From JAYWDA01 sp043747555 (GTDB taxonomy: Bacteria > Bdellovibrionota > Bdellovibrionia > Bdellovibrionales > Bdellovibrionaceae): a stretch of DNA of 64,000 bases. Positions 1-8,180 of the stretch are shown here, piece after piece. The notes under the pieces were generated by a model, which searched no databases, was not told where the DNA came from, and saw only the letters and a program-made list of their open reading frames with translations. Position 1 is the first letter of the stretch. The number at the start of each line of letters is the position of its first letter. The stretch is from contig JAYTOY010000074.1 of the NCBI GenBank assembly GCA_043747555.1, positions 25,588 through 89,587 of the forward strand, read 5' to 3'. Position numbers and translations under genes: made by a program.

Positions 1-442
1 ACTCTCGCATCTGAGCCGTGATCTGACGAATTTCTTGTCGAGTATTTCGAATTTCTTGCTCTACCAGAAGCTCTTCAATCGCAGAAATAATATGATCTGG
101 GCTGGTCGGCTTTTCCAGCAAACGAAAGACACCTAAGTTGACAGCGTCAAGAATAGTTTTCTTATCGAGGTGACCCGAAAATATAATTGTAGGGAAAAAG
201 AAATTGTTTTTTTGAGCTAAGCCTATCATCTCCAACCCTGTCATTCCCGGCATGCGAAAATCAGTGATAAGGATATCAAATGGCCGGGGCTTATTTAAAA
301 CTAACTTGTCCAAAAATTTTTGTGGATTATCGAAAGTAATAAGTTCGTATTTTTGGTCTAAAATATCATGAAACAATTCAAGCAGGCCGGATTCATCATC
401 CACCAGGGCAACTCTTTTTTTTGGCACGACTAAAGATTTCAT
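1..442 (-). CDS. response regulator, receiver domain (partial at left edge)
   Basis: The frame opens at an ATG at 442 and runs off the left edge. The 147 visible residues hold a complete CheY-like receiver domain: the acidic pair in VALVDDE near residue 15, the phosphoacceptor Asp at about residue 61 in ITDFRMPG, and the conserved Lys in LEKPTSPD. A helical, Gln/Glu/Arg-rich stretch follows and continues out of the window, so the output domain is unseen. It would receive phosphate from an unidentified histidine kinase. It is divergent from the GYF-PilZ gene at 631. The domain call is firm; the output is unknown. Confidence 0.85.
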   Translation of the reverse strand, partial: MKSLVVPKKRVALVDDESGLLELFHDILDQKYELITFDNPQKFLDKLVLNKPRPFDILITDFRMPGMTGLEMIGLAQKNNFFFPTIIFSGHLDKKTILDAVNLGVFRLLEKPTSPDHIISAIEELLVEQEIRNTRQEIRQITAQMRE

Positions 443-630
443 GCAGACCTCATACTCTTTTATCTTCGGCACTTTGGCGATGGTCTTGACGTTTTTCACA
501 GATAAAAAATGAATTCGACTGGTCCTGTCTAAGATTTATACGATTTCGCAGACAATAAGTTTTTTTGTCTGCTGAGTTTGTATTAAGTCAAAGTGTCCTT
601 CGGCCGATAGAGTTTGGAAGGAGGCCAATT

Positions 631-1461
631 GTGCAAAGTAAATTTATTATAACTAGAAATGGAAAAAATCTTGGCCCCTTTCATTTTGAAGAAATTCTGA
701 ATCAATTAAAAAATCAAGAGTTAGACTGGATGGAGTATCTGTATGATGATGCGTCCCGCGATTGGTTGATGATCTTACAACATCCTTTATTCACTGAAAA
801 ATTCAACTCAGGCTGGGGTCGTCCAGGCGCCCAACCTATAATTGTTGAAACAAAGGCATTTAAAAATCCCGCCAACAAATTTAAAGAAAAAGAATGGTTT
901 ATTTTACGCGAAAAAAATAATTACGGCCCATACTCGCTTCTGGAAATTATTCAAAGTCTTCAACAAAAATCTCTTTTTGAATACGATTATGTTTGGAACC
1001 AAGATCTTCCGGCATGGCGACGAGTGGCCGAGCTTCCAGAGTTTAAGGCAGAAACCATTAAAGATTTAAAAAATTCAGGAGATGCGACTGTCTCTGAGAT
1101 ATTTTTTAGAAGAAGACATGCACGAGCAAGATATGGAGCCTCTTTAATTCTTCACGATAATAAAAATCTTTATAAAGGCCACAGCGTTGAAATCAGCGTC
1201 GGTGGTGCAGGCATTGTGATCCCTAGCCAAGTTTTACAACCGGGACAAACTGTTTTCTTGCACTTTCAACCCGGTGATGGCGTTCCTCCATTCAATGCTT
1301 TATGCCATGTGGTCAGTAAACAATTTATCAAAGTCACTCCAGGTCAACCAACTGAAGGTATCACTGTTAAATACGGCGTTCGGTTTACCAGCATCAGCCA
1401 AAATATCCGAGATTCAATCAAATCTTTCACGGGAGAAAAAAGCGATCCCAAAGTCGCTTAA
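631..1461 (+). CDS. GYF-GYF-PilZ domain protein
   Basis: I chose the GTG at 631, ten bases after a strong AAGGAGG, over an upstream TTG at 565 with no ribosome site. The 276-residue product has two GYF_2-type modules (about residues 5-52 and 89-140, each with a GPF or GPY core and a Trp-rich end). A C-terminal PilZ domain follows (about 160-270) with an RRRHAR arginine motif and EISVGG, close to the canonical D/NxSxxG. PilZ domains commonly bind cyclic di-GMP; GYF-type domains bind proline-rich or other peptides. It is probably a cytoplasmic c-di-GMP effector. The lipoprotein gene starts 16 bases downstream, so the two are likely co-transcribed. Ligand binding is inferred from motifs only. 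Confidence 0.8.
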   Translation: MQSKFIITRNGKNLGPFHFEEILNQLKNQELDWMEYLYDDASRDWLMILQHPLFTEKFNSGWGRPGAQPIIVETKAFKNPANKFKEKEWFILREKNNYGPYSLLEIIQSLQQKSLFEYDYVWNQDLPAWRRVAELPEFKAETIKDLKNSGDATVSEIFFRRRHARARYGASLILHDNKNLYKGHSVEISVGGAGIVIPSQVLQPGQTVFLHFQPGDGVPPFNALCHVVSKQFIKVTPGQPTEGITVKYGVRFTSISQNIRDSIKSFTGEKSDPKVA

Positions 1462-1477
1462 TGAAAAGGAGGCAAAA

Positions 1478-2464
1478 ATGGAATTATTAAAATCATCTAT
1501 TTATTCTGTTTTCGCAGTTTTGTTTTTAAGCGGATGTAGTCAGCAATACGACTTTGGCATTCCCCCCAGTTCGGATGTCTTCCCATCCAGCGTTCAATAC
1601 AACAATAAAGTGGATATGGTTTTTATGGTCGATGATTCGCCGACCATGGCCTATCATTCTGATCGATTAGCCGCGTCTATGCCTGCGTTGGTTCAAAGTC
1701 TTTTAGCCTTAAAGATGGATTTTCATATTGTTGTCGTTTCATCAAGTATGAGTCCTTCAAAGATGCGTGGTGGAAAATTTTTGGGTTCGCCTAAGGTTTT
1801 AACGAATGGGACACCAAACCTAGCAGCTGTTTTGGGTCGACGTTTGCAGCTAGGTGCTGATGGGTCCACTCGCGAATCAGGGATCGAAAGCGTTATGACG
1901 GCTTTAGCTGATAAGCACTTATCAACACCTGATGGACAAGGTTTTTTTCGAGAAGATGCTTTGCTTTCCGTGATTGCGCTTTCAAATGAAGATGATCACA
2001 GTGGTTTAGGAACAGTCGCTGATTACACTCAATTTTTTGAACAAAGAAAAAAGCCATTTGATAACGGGCAGAAATCTTGGGTTTTTAATTTCATAGGGAC
2101 TCTTGATACAAGTGCCAGATGTCCAACAAATCCTGATACAAGCTACACCGAGCGAGGAAGTACTTTTATCGGCCTTGTGAATGCTTCGAATGGGCAAGCT
2201 GAATCAATTTGTTCTTCAGACCTGACGCCAGCGATTAAAAACATCAAGGCGCGAATCATTCAAGTCTTAACAGATTTTAAATTATCCAGAAAGCCAGATG
2301 TCAGTAGCATCCAAGTTTTCTCGAATGGAGCCCCTGTGCCAAGAAGCAATGTTAATGGATGGGATTACCTACCTGTAGAAAATATTATTCGTTTCTATGG
2401 AACTTGGGTTCCCGCGGCCGACGTAGCGATTAAGATTAACTTTAATCCTGCTGGCGCTGATTAA
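1478..2464 (+). CDS. lipoprotein with von Willebrand A-like domain
   Basis: Start ATG 1478 follows AAAAGGAGG. The 328-residue product begins with a lipoprotein signal peptide whose lipobox is LSGC (Cys20). It continues into a VWA-like fold: VDMVFMVDDSPTM resembles the first metal-binding strand (MIDAS DxSxS-like, but DDSPT). It is therefore probably lipid-anchored in the outer or inner membrane. It lies directly behind the GYF-PilZ gene. Its stop codon sits in the 3' arm of a long perfect inverted repeat shared with the convergent protease gene. The partner is unknown; lipoprotein status is firm, the VWA call is good but not certain. Confidence 0.75.
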   Translation: MELLKSSIYSVFAVLFLSGCSQQYDFGIPPSSDVFPSSVQYNNKVDMVFMVDDSPTMAYHSDRLAASMPALVQSLLALKMDFHIVVVSSSMSPSKMRGGKFLGSPKVLTNGTPNLAAVLGRRLQLGADGSTRESGIESVMTALADKHLSTPDGQGFFREDALLSVIALSNEDDHSGLGTVADYTQFFEQRKKPFDNGQKSWVFNFIGTLDTSARCPTNPDTSYTERGSTFIGLVNASNGQAESICSSDLTPAIKNIKARIIQVLTDFKLSRKPDVSSIQVFSNGAPVPRSNVNGWDYLPVENIIRFYGTWVPAADVAIKINFNPAGAD

Positions 2465-2476
2465 AGTTAATCTTAA
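2430..2476. terminator. 18-bp perfect inverted repeat between convergent genes
   Basis: Positions 2430-2447 and 2459-2476 are perfect reverse complements (18 bp) with an 11-base loop. The repeat covers the last codons and stop of the VWA lipoprotein gene and lies just before the end of the convergent protease gene. No clean T-run follows on either strand, so this is a possible bidirectional terminator or mRNA 3'-end stabiliser rather than a textbook intrinsic terminator. Confidence 0.6.
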
Positions 2477-2491
2477 CTGTTAAATTTGTTC

Positions 2492-3949
2492 TTACTCTTC
2501 GATCAGTGCTTTCACATCTAATCGGCCTTCGGTCATCAATTTTCCTGATAAAGAAGGAGTTTTTTTAGCCGATTTTAGTAAGGCCTCCTTCACTTCCTTA
2601 TAATTTTTTTCAGGATGCATAGACCAGTACAATGCGGCGGCTCCGGCCACATGCGGGCAAGCCATTGAAGTTCCATCCCAAGTCGCATGGAAACCATATT
2701 GATCAATCACAGTGTCAGAATAAAGACCACCCACCGTCGTTGAAAACACATTCACTCCAGGAGCTGCGATATGGACTGTTTTAATTCCCCAGTTTGAGAA
2801 AGATCCTAAGTTATTATTTAGATCGATCGCTGCAACGCTGACGATATTTTCAAAGTCATAAGTGGCAGGGTAGGAGGGCTTTGGGTCTGAATCATTGCTG
2901 TAGCCTGCACCGCTATGTCCGTTACCAGCCGCTGCAATGAAGAGAACATTTTTGTCTTGAGCGTATTGAACCGCATCGCGCAGAGCTTTATTCTCTGTGC
3001 CTTCAGCTGGATCTTCCCCCTCAGAGCCCCAAGAGTTCGATAAAACTTTGGCGCCATTATCGACAGCATAGTGGATGGCTTTAATAGCATCCGCTGTTGT
3101 GCCTTGGCCTTTGTCAGAGATAAATCGCAAGGCCATAATTTTTACTTTTGGAGCCACGCCTGAAATTCCAATGCCATTATCGCCACGGGCGCCCACATTT
3201 CCCGCGCAATGAGTTCCGTGGCCTGGATTTCCGCCGCCAACAAGAAGTTGCAAAGGTTCGACGGCAAGGTCAAAAGGCTTGTTGTCATTAGAGACAAAAT
3301 CCCATCCGACAACATCATCAACAAAACCATTGTTGTCGTCATCCACTGAATTTGTCGCTTTGTCGCGACCTTGGCTGTCGATGCCAGTCTCGCCGGAATT
3401 TTTCCACATATTAGGAAGCAAATCTTCATGAGTATAATCAACACCTGTGTCGATCACAGCTACAATCATTCCTTCGCCAGTTGATTTTTTCCAAATATCT
3501 TTGGCACCAATTTCATTCATGCCCCACTGTTTAGCAAATTGAGCATCTGGCCCTTGGCTTTGCGGTGGAACAATTAATGGAATCGGCGGATTGTCGGCTG
3601 GCACAGTCAGAAGTTTTTCCGGATGGGCTTGAATAAATCGAGCCACAGCCGCGCGGCGCAAATTATCTTGTAACTTATAATCATTCATTAGCCGAACTGG
3701 ATAGTTTGGTTGAACATACTCAACATTTGGATTTTTGCTTAAAGATTTAAACAAAGGACTTTTGCTGTCGGCTTGAACGCGCACCCAAGACCCGCCAAGA
3801 TTTTCTGTCTTAACGTTTTTGTTGTCTAAATCCATCACTAATGTGCTTATGAATTTGTCATTTGCCATTTTAATCAGCAAATCAGTCTTCTTAATTTCAG
3901 CCGCCCCCGCGCTCCAACCGATCATCAAAATCAATAAAGTTACTCTCAT
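2492..3949 (-). CDS. secreted subtilisin-like serine protease (peptidase S8)
   Basis: The start at 3949 follows AAGGAGGGG, giving 485 residues. An N-terminal signal peptide ends near GAAE, then comes an I9-like propeptide region (about 25-85), then a peptidase S8 domain. The catalytic triad is visible: Asp167 in VIDTG, His244 in GHGTHCAG, Ser428 in GTSMACPHVAG, with oxyanion Asn343 in AAAGN. An acidic DDDNNGFVDD loop resembles subtilase calcium-binding insertions. It is exported and probably self-processed. Secreted proteases of this kind are common in predatory or saprophytic bacteria; the substrate here is unknown. It is divergent from the nuo operon. Confidence 0.93.
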   Translation of the reverse strand: MRVTLLILMIGWSAGAAEIKKTDLLIKMANDKFISTLVMDLDNKNVKTENLGGSWVRVQADSKSPLFKSLSKNPNVEYVQPNYPVRLMNDYKLQDNLRRAAVARFIQAHPEKLLTVPADNPPIPLIVPPQSQGPDAQFAKQWGMNEIGAKDIWKKSTGEGMIVAVIDTGVDYTHEDLLPNMWKNSGETGIDSQGRDKATNSVDDDNNGFVDDVVGWDFVSNDNKPFDLAVEPLQLLVGGGNPGHGTHCAGNVGARGDNGIGISGVAPKVKIMALRFISDKGQGTTADAIKAIHYAVDNGAKVLSNSWGSEGEDPAEGTENKALRDAVQYAQDKNVLFIAAAGNGHSGAGYSNDSDPKPSYPATYDFENIVSVAAIDLNNNLGSFSNWGIKTVHIAAPGVNVFSTTVGGLYSDTVIDQYGFHATWDGTSMACPHVAGAAALYWSMHPEKNYKEVKEALLKSAKKTPSLSGKLMTEGRLDVKALIEE

Positions 3950-4170
3950 GGATCCCCTCCTTGGTCTAGCCAACAGTCAACCAAGGAAGAGTGAATGAGT
4001 CCAACTTAAATCAACAATTTAGAGCATCTGCGTTGAATGGAAAAACACAGCCTCTGAGTCGACTTATGTTGTTGTCACGCCTCTGGATTTTCGCTACTTA
4101 TGTAGGTATCCAAATGATAATTAAATGAGAGCCTTTCCCGGAAGAAGACTCTTTTTGCTGTGAGGTCGGA

Positions 4171-4749
4171 ATGAGCAACGCTGAAAATACTTCGAGCTCG
4201 GTCATCGCAACCAAGGCCAATAGGGTCGCTCAGGCAGATGAAGAGCTAGTTAAGTCTTTTGCTTTTGCAACCAAACTGGACGCCCTTGTCGCTTGGGGGC
4301 AGCGAAATGCATTGTGGCCCCTTCCTTATGGCACCGCTTGTTGTGGAATTGAACTGATGTCGGTAATGGGACCAAAATATGACTTGGCTCGTTTCGGAGC
4401 CGAGGTCGTGCGATTTTCTCCGCGCCAAGCTGATTTGCTTTTGGTGGCTGGAACTATCACTGAAAAAATGGCGCCAGTTTTGATTCGAATTTACGAACAA
4501 ATGCTTGAGCCCAAATATGTTTTATCAATGGGAGCTTGTGCTAGTTCGGGTGGATTTTATCGCGCTTATCATGTCTTGCAAGGCGCTGATAAAGTCATTC
4601 CTGTCGATGTTTACGTTCCCGGTTGTCCACCGACACCAGAAGCCGTTCTTGATGGAATTATGCTTTTACAAAAAATGATTAAAGATCACACTCCACGCCC
4701 TTGGAAAGACAATTGGAAAAATCCCTATGAGCAAATTGGAAAATCTTAA
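4171..4749 (+). CDS. nuoB: NADH-quinone oxidoreductase subunit B
   Basis: This 192-residue protein carries the N2 [4Fe-4S] cluster of complex I, at the end of the electron path to quinone. The cluster ligands are the tandem cysteines in ACCGIELM, the Cys in MGACASSGG and the Cys in VPGCPPTPE. Length is normal for the family. GAGGT precedes the ATG. It opens an operon nuoB-CD-E-F-G-I and overlaps nuoCD by 23 bases, implying translational coupling. nuoA, which normally precedes nuoB, is absent. Confidence 0.96.
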   Translation: MSNAENTSSSVIATKANRVAQADEELVKSFAFATKLDALVAWGQRNALWPLPYGTACCGIELMSVMGPKYDLARFGAEVVRFSPRQADLLLVAGTITEKMAPVLIRIYEQMLEPKYVLSMGACASSGGFYRAYHVLQGADKVIPVDVYVPGCPPTPEAVLDGIMLLQKMIKDHTPRPWKDNWKNPYEQIGKS

Positions 4750-6409
4750 AGCCGACCTGGCTCAGCAATTTAATGTTGAAGCCTTTCAATTCACGCAATC
4801 CAATGGCGACGATGTTCTTGTCGTGCCCAAAGAGGATGTCCCGAATGTCCTGCGGTCTTTTAAAGCTTCGGGCCGTTTTGATTTCCTGATGGATATTGCT
4901 GGAGTCGATTATCCAACCAGAGAAAAAAGATTTGATGTGGTCTACCATCTTTTTTCATCCCGGGACGGAGCGCGCCTAAGGCTTAAGGCGGCCGTTGGTG
5001 AAAGCGAATCCATTGAAACTGCGATTTTTATTTGGAAGGGCGCTGATTGGTTTGAACGTGAAGCTTACGATATGTTCGGGATTCAGTTTGTTGGTCATCC
5101 CAATTTACGTCGCCTGTTAACTCATCATCAGTTTGTTGGGCATCCGCTGAGAAAAGATTATGAGGCCGATCGCCAGCAGCATTGCACAAGCACGATGCCA
5201 ATTCATTTCGATAACGTCGACGGCGAAGACGGTTCTATTCTGAATGAAAATTTTGTACCGCTCAATATTGGACCTTCGCATCCTGCCATGCACGGAACCT
5301 TACGGGTGATGGTTGAACTTGATGGTGAAACAATTATTCGCGCCGGTTGCGAAATCGGATACTTGCATCGCTGCTTTGAAAAAATGGCGGAAACCCATCC
5401 TTACAATCAAGTCATTCCTTATACTGATCGTTTGAATTATTGTTCAGCGCCGATGAATAACGTCGGCTACTGTAAGACAGTCGAAAAACTATTAGGTGTT
5501 GAGATTCCTCCAAAAGCGCAAGCCATGCGTGTGATTCTTTGCGAGCTGTCTCGGATTATTGATCATATTATTTCTGTCGGTACCGGTGGCGTCGACTTAG
5601 GTGCGCTGACAGCGTTTTTCCACTTATTCACTTACCGAGAAAAAGTTTATACACTATTTGAAAAACTTTGTGGATCTCGGTTAACAGTAGCCCTGACTCG
5701 GGTTGGCGGCATGGCTCAGGATGCGCCTGAGGGTTGGTATGACGACGTTCTGACTTTTTGCAAAGAGATGCGCGGCGAAGTCGATGAGATCTCAAAACTT
5801 CTTTTGGATAACAAAATATTTATTAAGCGGACTCAAGGTGTTTGTCCGATCTCGGCCCAAGATGCGATCGCTTGGGGCTATACGGGTCCTTTGCTAAGAG
5901 CTTGTGGTGTTAACTTGGATTTGCGAAAATTAACACCTTACTATGGCTATGATGCCTTGAATTTTGATGTGCCTGTCGGAACAACTGGCGATATTTACGA
6001 TCGATATCAAGTCCGTATTGAAGAAATGCGACAAAGTATTCGTATTATCGAACAAGTTTGTAAAAATGTTCCCGGCGGCGATTACACCATCCGAGATAAA
6101 GGTATCGTTCTGCCAGAGAAAAAAGACGTTTATGGAAATATCGAAGGATTGATGAATCATTTCATGTTGGTGATCAAAGGTTTACGCCCACCGGTCGGTG
6201 AAACCTATGACGCCACGGAAGCCGCCAATGGCGAACTTGGATTTTATTTAGTCAGTGACGGCAGTGCAAATCCCTACAGACTAAAAGTAAGGCCGCCTTG
6301 TTTTGCGATCTATCAGTCGTTTCCAAGTGTGGTGAAAGGCGCGATGTTAGCTGATGCTATTGCAACCGTCGCAAGTATGAACGTTATTGCCGGCGAACTG
6401 GATCGGTAG
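4727..6409 (+). CDS. nuoCD: NADH-quinone oxidoreductase subunit C/D fusion
   Basis: This 560-residue protein joins the 30-kDa subunit (NuoC, about residues 1-165, with WFEREAYDMFGI and HPLRKDYE) to the 49-kDa subunit (NuoD, about 175-560, with the GPSHPAMHGT motif, EIGYLHR, and a C-terminal DPVMGELDR-like IAGELDR). NuoD helps form the quinone site next to cluster N2. The fusion is known from enterobacteria and other groups and is not a sequencing artefact: the frame is continuous. It starts inside nuoB and is followed eight bases later by nuoE. Confidence 0.96.
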   Translation: MSKLENLKADLAQQFNVEAFQFTQSNGDDVLVVPKEDVPNVLRSFKASGRFDFLMDIAGVDYPTREKRFDVVYHLFSSRDGARLRLKAAVGESESIETAIFIWKGADWFEREAYDMFGIQFVGHPNLRRLLTHHQFVGHPLRKDYEADRQQHCTSTMPIHFDNVDGEDGSILNENFVPLNIGPSHPAMHGTLRVMVELDGETIIRAGCEIGYLHRCFEKMAETHPYNQVIPYTDRLNYCSAPMNNVGYCKTVEKLLGVEIPPKAQAMRVILCELSRIIDHIISVGTGGVDLGALTAFFHLFTYREKVYTLFEKLCGSRLTVALTRVGGMAQDAPEGWYDDVLTFCKEMRGEVDEISKLLLDNKIFIKRTQGVCPISAQDAIAWGYTGPLLRACGVNLDLRKLTPYYGYDALNFDVPVGTTGDIYDRYQVRIEEMRQSIRIIEQVCKNVPGGDYTIRDKGIVLPEKKDVYGNIEGLMNHFMLVIKGLRPPVGETYDATEAANGELGFYLVSDGSANPYRLKVRPPCFAIYQSFPSVVKGAMLADAIATVASMNVIAGELDR

Positions 6410-6417
6410 GGGCCAAT

Positions 6418-6891
6418 ATGTTTAAATTATCTGATGAAGGTCGAAAGAAACTTGCCACTGAGCTTAAGCGTTACGAAGCCCGCGAATCAGCGATCATTCC
6501 ATGTTTGTATTTAGCTCAAAGCGAAAATAAAGGCTGGATCAATGCAGAAGTGATTTCCGAGTTAGCAAGCTTAATGGATATTCCTGAAAGTCGCATCAAT
6601 GAAGTTTTTAAATTCTACACCATGTTCAACCAGAAACCTGTAGGAAAGTTTCATGTGCAAGTGTGTACAAATATTTCCTGTGCACTAGAGGGTGGCCGCG
6701 AATTAGCTACCCACATCTGCAAAGAATTAAATGTGAAATATGATGAAGTCACTCCTGATGGTCGATTCACAGTTTCTAAAGTTGAGTGTTTGGGTTCCTG
6801 CGGAACGGCACCGATGATGCAAGTGAATGAGCGCTATCATGAAAATCTGACTCATGAATCAGCAATGAATTTGTTACGAGGGATGAAATAA
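6418..6891 (+). CDS. nuoE: NADH-quinone oxidoreductase subunit E
   Basis: This 157-residue thioredoxin-like ferredoxin carries the N1a [2Fe-2S] cluster of complex I. The four ligands are visible as CTNISC and, 37 residues on, CLGSC. Its stop overlaps the nuoF start by one base (ATAATG arrangement). It acts with NuoF and NuoG in the NADH-oxidising module. Confidence 0.95.
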   Translation: MFKLSDEGRKKLATELKRYEARESAIIPCLYLAQSENKGWINAEVISELASLMDIPESRINEVFKFYTMFNQKPVGKFHVQVCTNISCALEGGRELATHICKELNVKYDEVTPDGRFTVSKVECLGSCGTAPMMQVNERYHENLTHESAMNLLRGMK

Positions 6892-8180
6892 TGGAAACAA
6901 AATTACTATCAGAGTTTTATCACCTGGAAGAATATCGTAGCCTCGAGGGATATAAAAAAAATGGCGGCTATAAGGTTTTAGAAAAATATCTGAAACTACA
7001 ACCGCAACAGATTATCGACGAAGTCAAAGCCTCAGGACTTCGCGGACGCGGCGGCGCTGGATTTCCGACGGGAACAAAATGGGGTTTTTTACCCAAAAAT
7101 GGCGAGCCCCGATATTTGCTTTGTAATGCTGATGAGGGTGAACCCGGAACATTCAAAGACCGCATGATGATGGAGCGGGCTCCACATCAGTTGATCGAAG
7201 GAATGATTTTATCAGCTTTTGCGATCGGTTCTAAAAAAAGCTATATCTATATTCGCGGTGAATATTTTTATCCGATTTCTGTTGTGGAAGCCGCGATCAA
7301 GGAAGCTTATAAAGCCGGCTTTCTGGGAAAAAATATTTTAGGTTCAGGTTTTGATCATGAAATGGATATCTATGCTGGCGCTGGAGCTTATATTGTCGGT
7401 GAAGAGACAGGGATGATTTCATCCCTAGAAGGTCTAAAGGGACAGCCGAAATTAAAGCCGCCGTTCCCAGCCATTCAGGGTTACTTAAAAAAGCCAACGA
7501 TAGTTAACAATGTGGAAACCTTAGCTGCTGTTGTGCCTATCATGCGCGATGGGGCAGCGGCTTATAAAAAATACGGCACAGAAAAGTCAACGGGCACAAA
7601 ATTATTTTCTTTAAGCGGAAACGTTCAAAAGCCTGGAAACTATGAAGTCGTCCTTGGCATGCCCATGATGGAGTTTATCAACGAGCTGGGTGGCGGCATG
7701 AAGCCGGGTCGAAAACTAAAAGCGATTATTCCTGGCGGATCGTCAGCGCCAGTTTTAAGTGCTGACGAGTGCATGAAGGCCAATCTTGATTACGAAAGTT
7801 TAGCTGGATTGGGATCAATGCTTGGATCCGGAGCCGTCATCGTGATTGATGACTCGCAGTGCATGGTCGATATGTTGGGCGTTCTTATGCATTTTTATCA
7901 TCATGAGTCTTGTGGGCAGTGCACGCCTTGTCGTGAGGGCACCGGCTGGCTGAATAAAATTGTTCATTCAATTTTAGAAGGCCGCGGTCGTTTGCAAGAT
8001 ATCGATTTATTATTAAAGGTCGCTGACAATATGAAGGGTAAAACGATTTGCGCTTTATCCGATGCCGCCGCTTTACCAGTGATTAGTTTTGTATCGAAGT
8101 TCAGAGATGAATTTGAATTTTATGTCCGCGAGGGCCGCTCAAAAGTACGAGGGATGACATATGCTGAAATGCACCATTAA
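6891..8180 (+). CDS. nuoF: NADH-quinone oxidoreductase subunit F
   Basis: This 429-residue flavoprotein binds NADH, FMN and the N3 [4Fe-4S] cluster. The glycine-rich GLRGRGGAGFPTG matches the nucleotide-binding site. ESCGQCTPCREG with a later Cys in TICALSDAA supplies the cluster ligands. Length is typical. It overlaps nuoG by 20 bases. Confidence 0.96.
   Translation: METKLLSEFYHLEEYRSLEGYKKNGGYKVLEKYLKLQPQQIIDEVKASGLRGRGGAGFPTGTKWGFLPKNGEPRYLLCNADEGEPGTFKDRMMMERAPHQLIEGMILSAFAIGSKKSYIYIRGEYFYPISVVEAAIKEAYKAGFLGKNILGSGFDHEMDIYAGAGAYIVGEETGMISSLEGLKGQPKLKPPFPAIQGYLKKPTIVNNVETLAAVVPIMRDGAAAYKKYGTEKSTGTKLFSLSGNVQKPGNYEVVLGMPMMEFINELGGGMKPGRKLKAIIPGGSSAPVLSADECMKANLDYESLAGLGSMLGSGAVIVIDDSQCMVDMLGVLMHFYHHESCGQCTPCREGTGWLNKIVHSILEGRGRLQDIDLLLKVADNMKGKTICALSDAAALPVISFVSKFRDEFEFYVREGRSKVRGMTYAEMHH

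Noticed and set aside
565..630. Upstream TTG start for the GYF-PilZ protein
   Set aside because: The GTG at 631 has a strong ribosome site, and the first GYF domain begins right after it.
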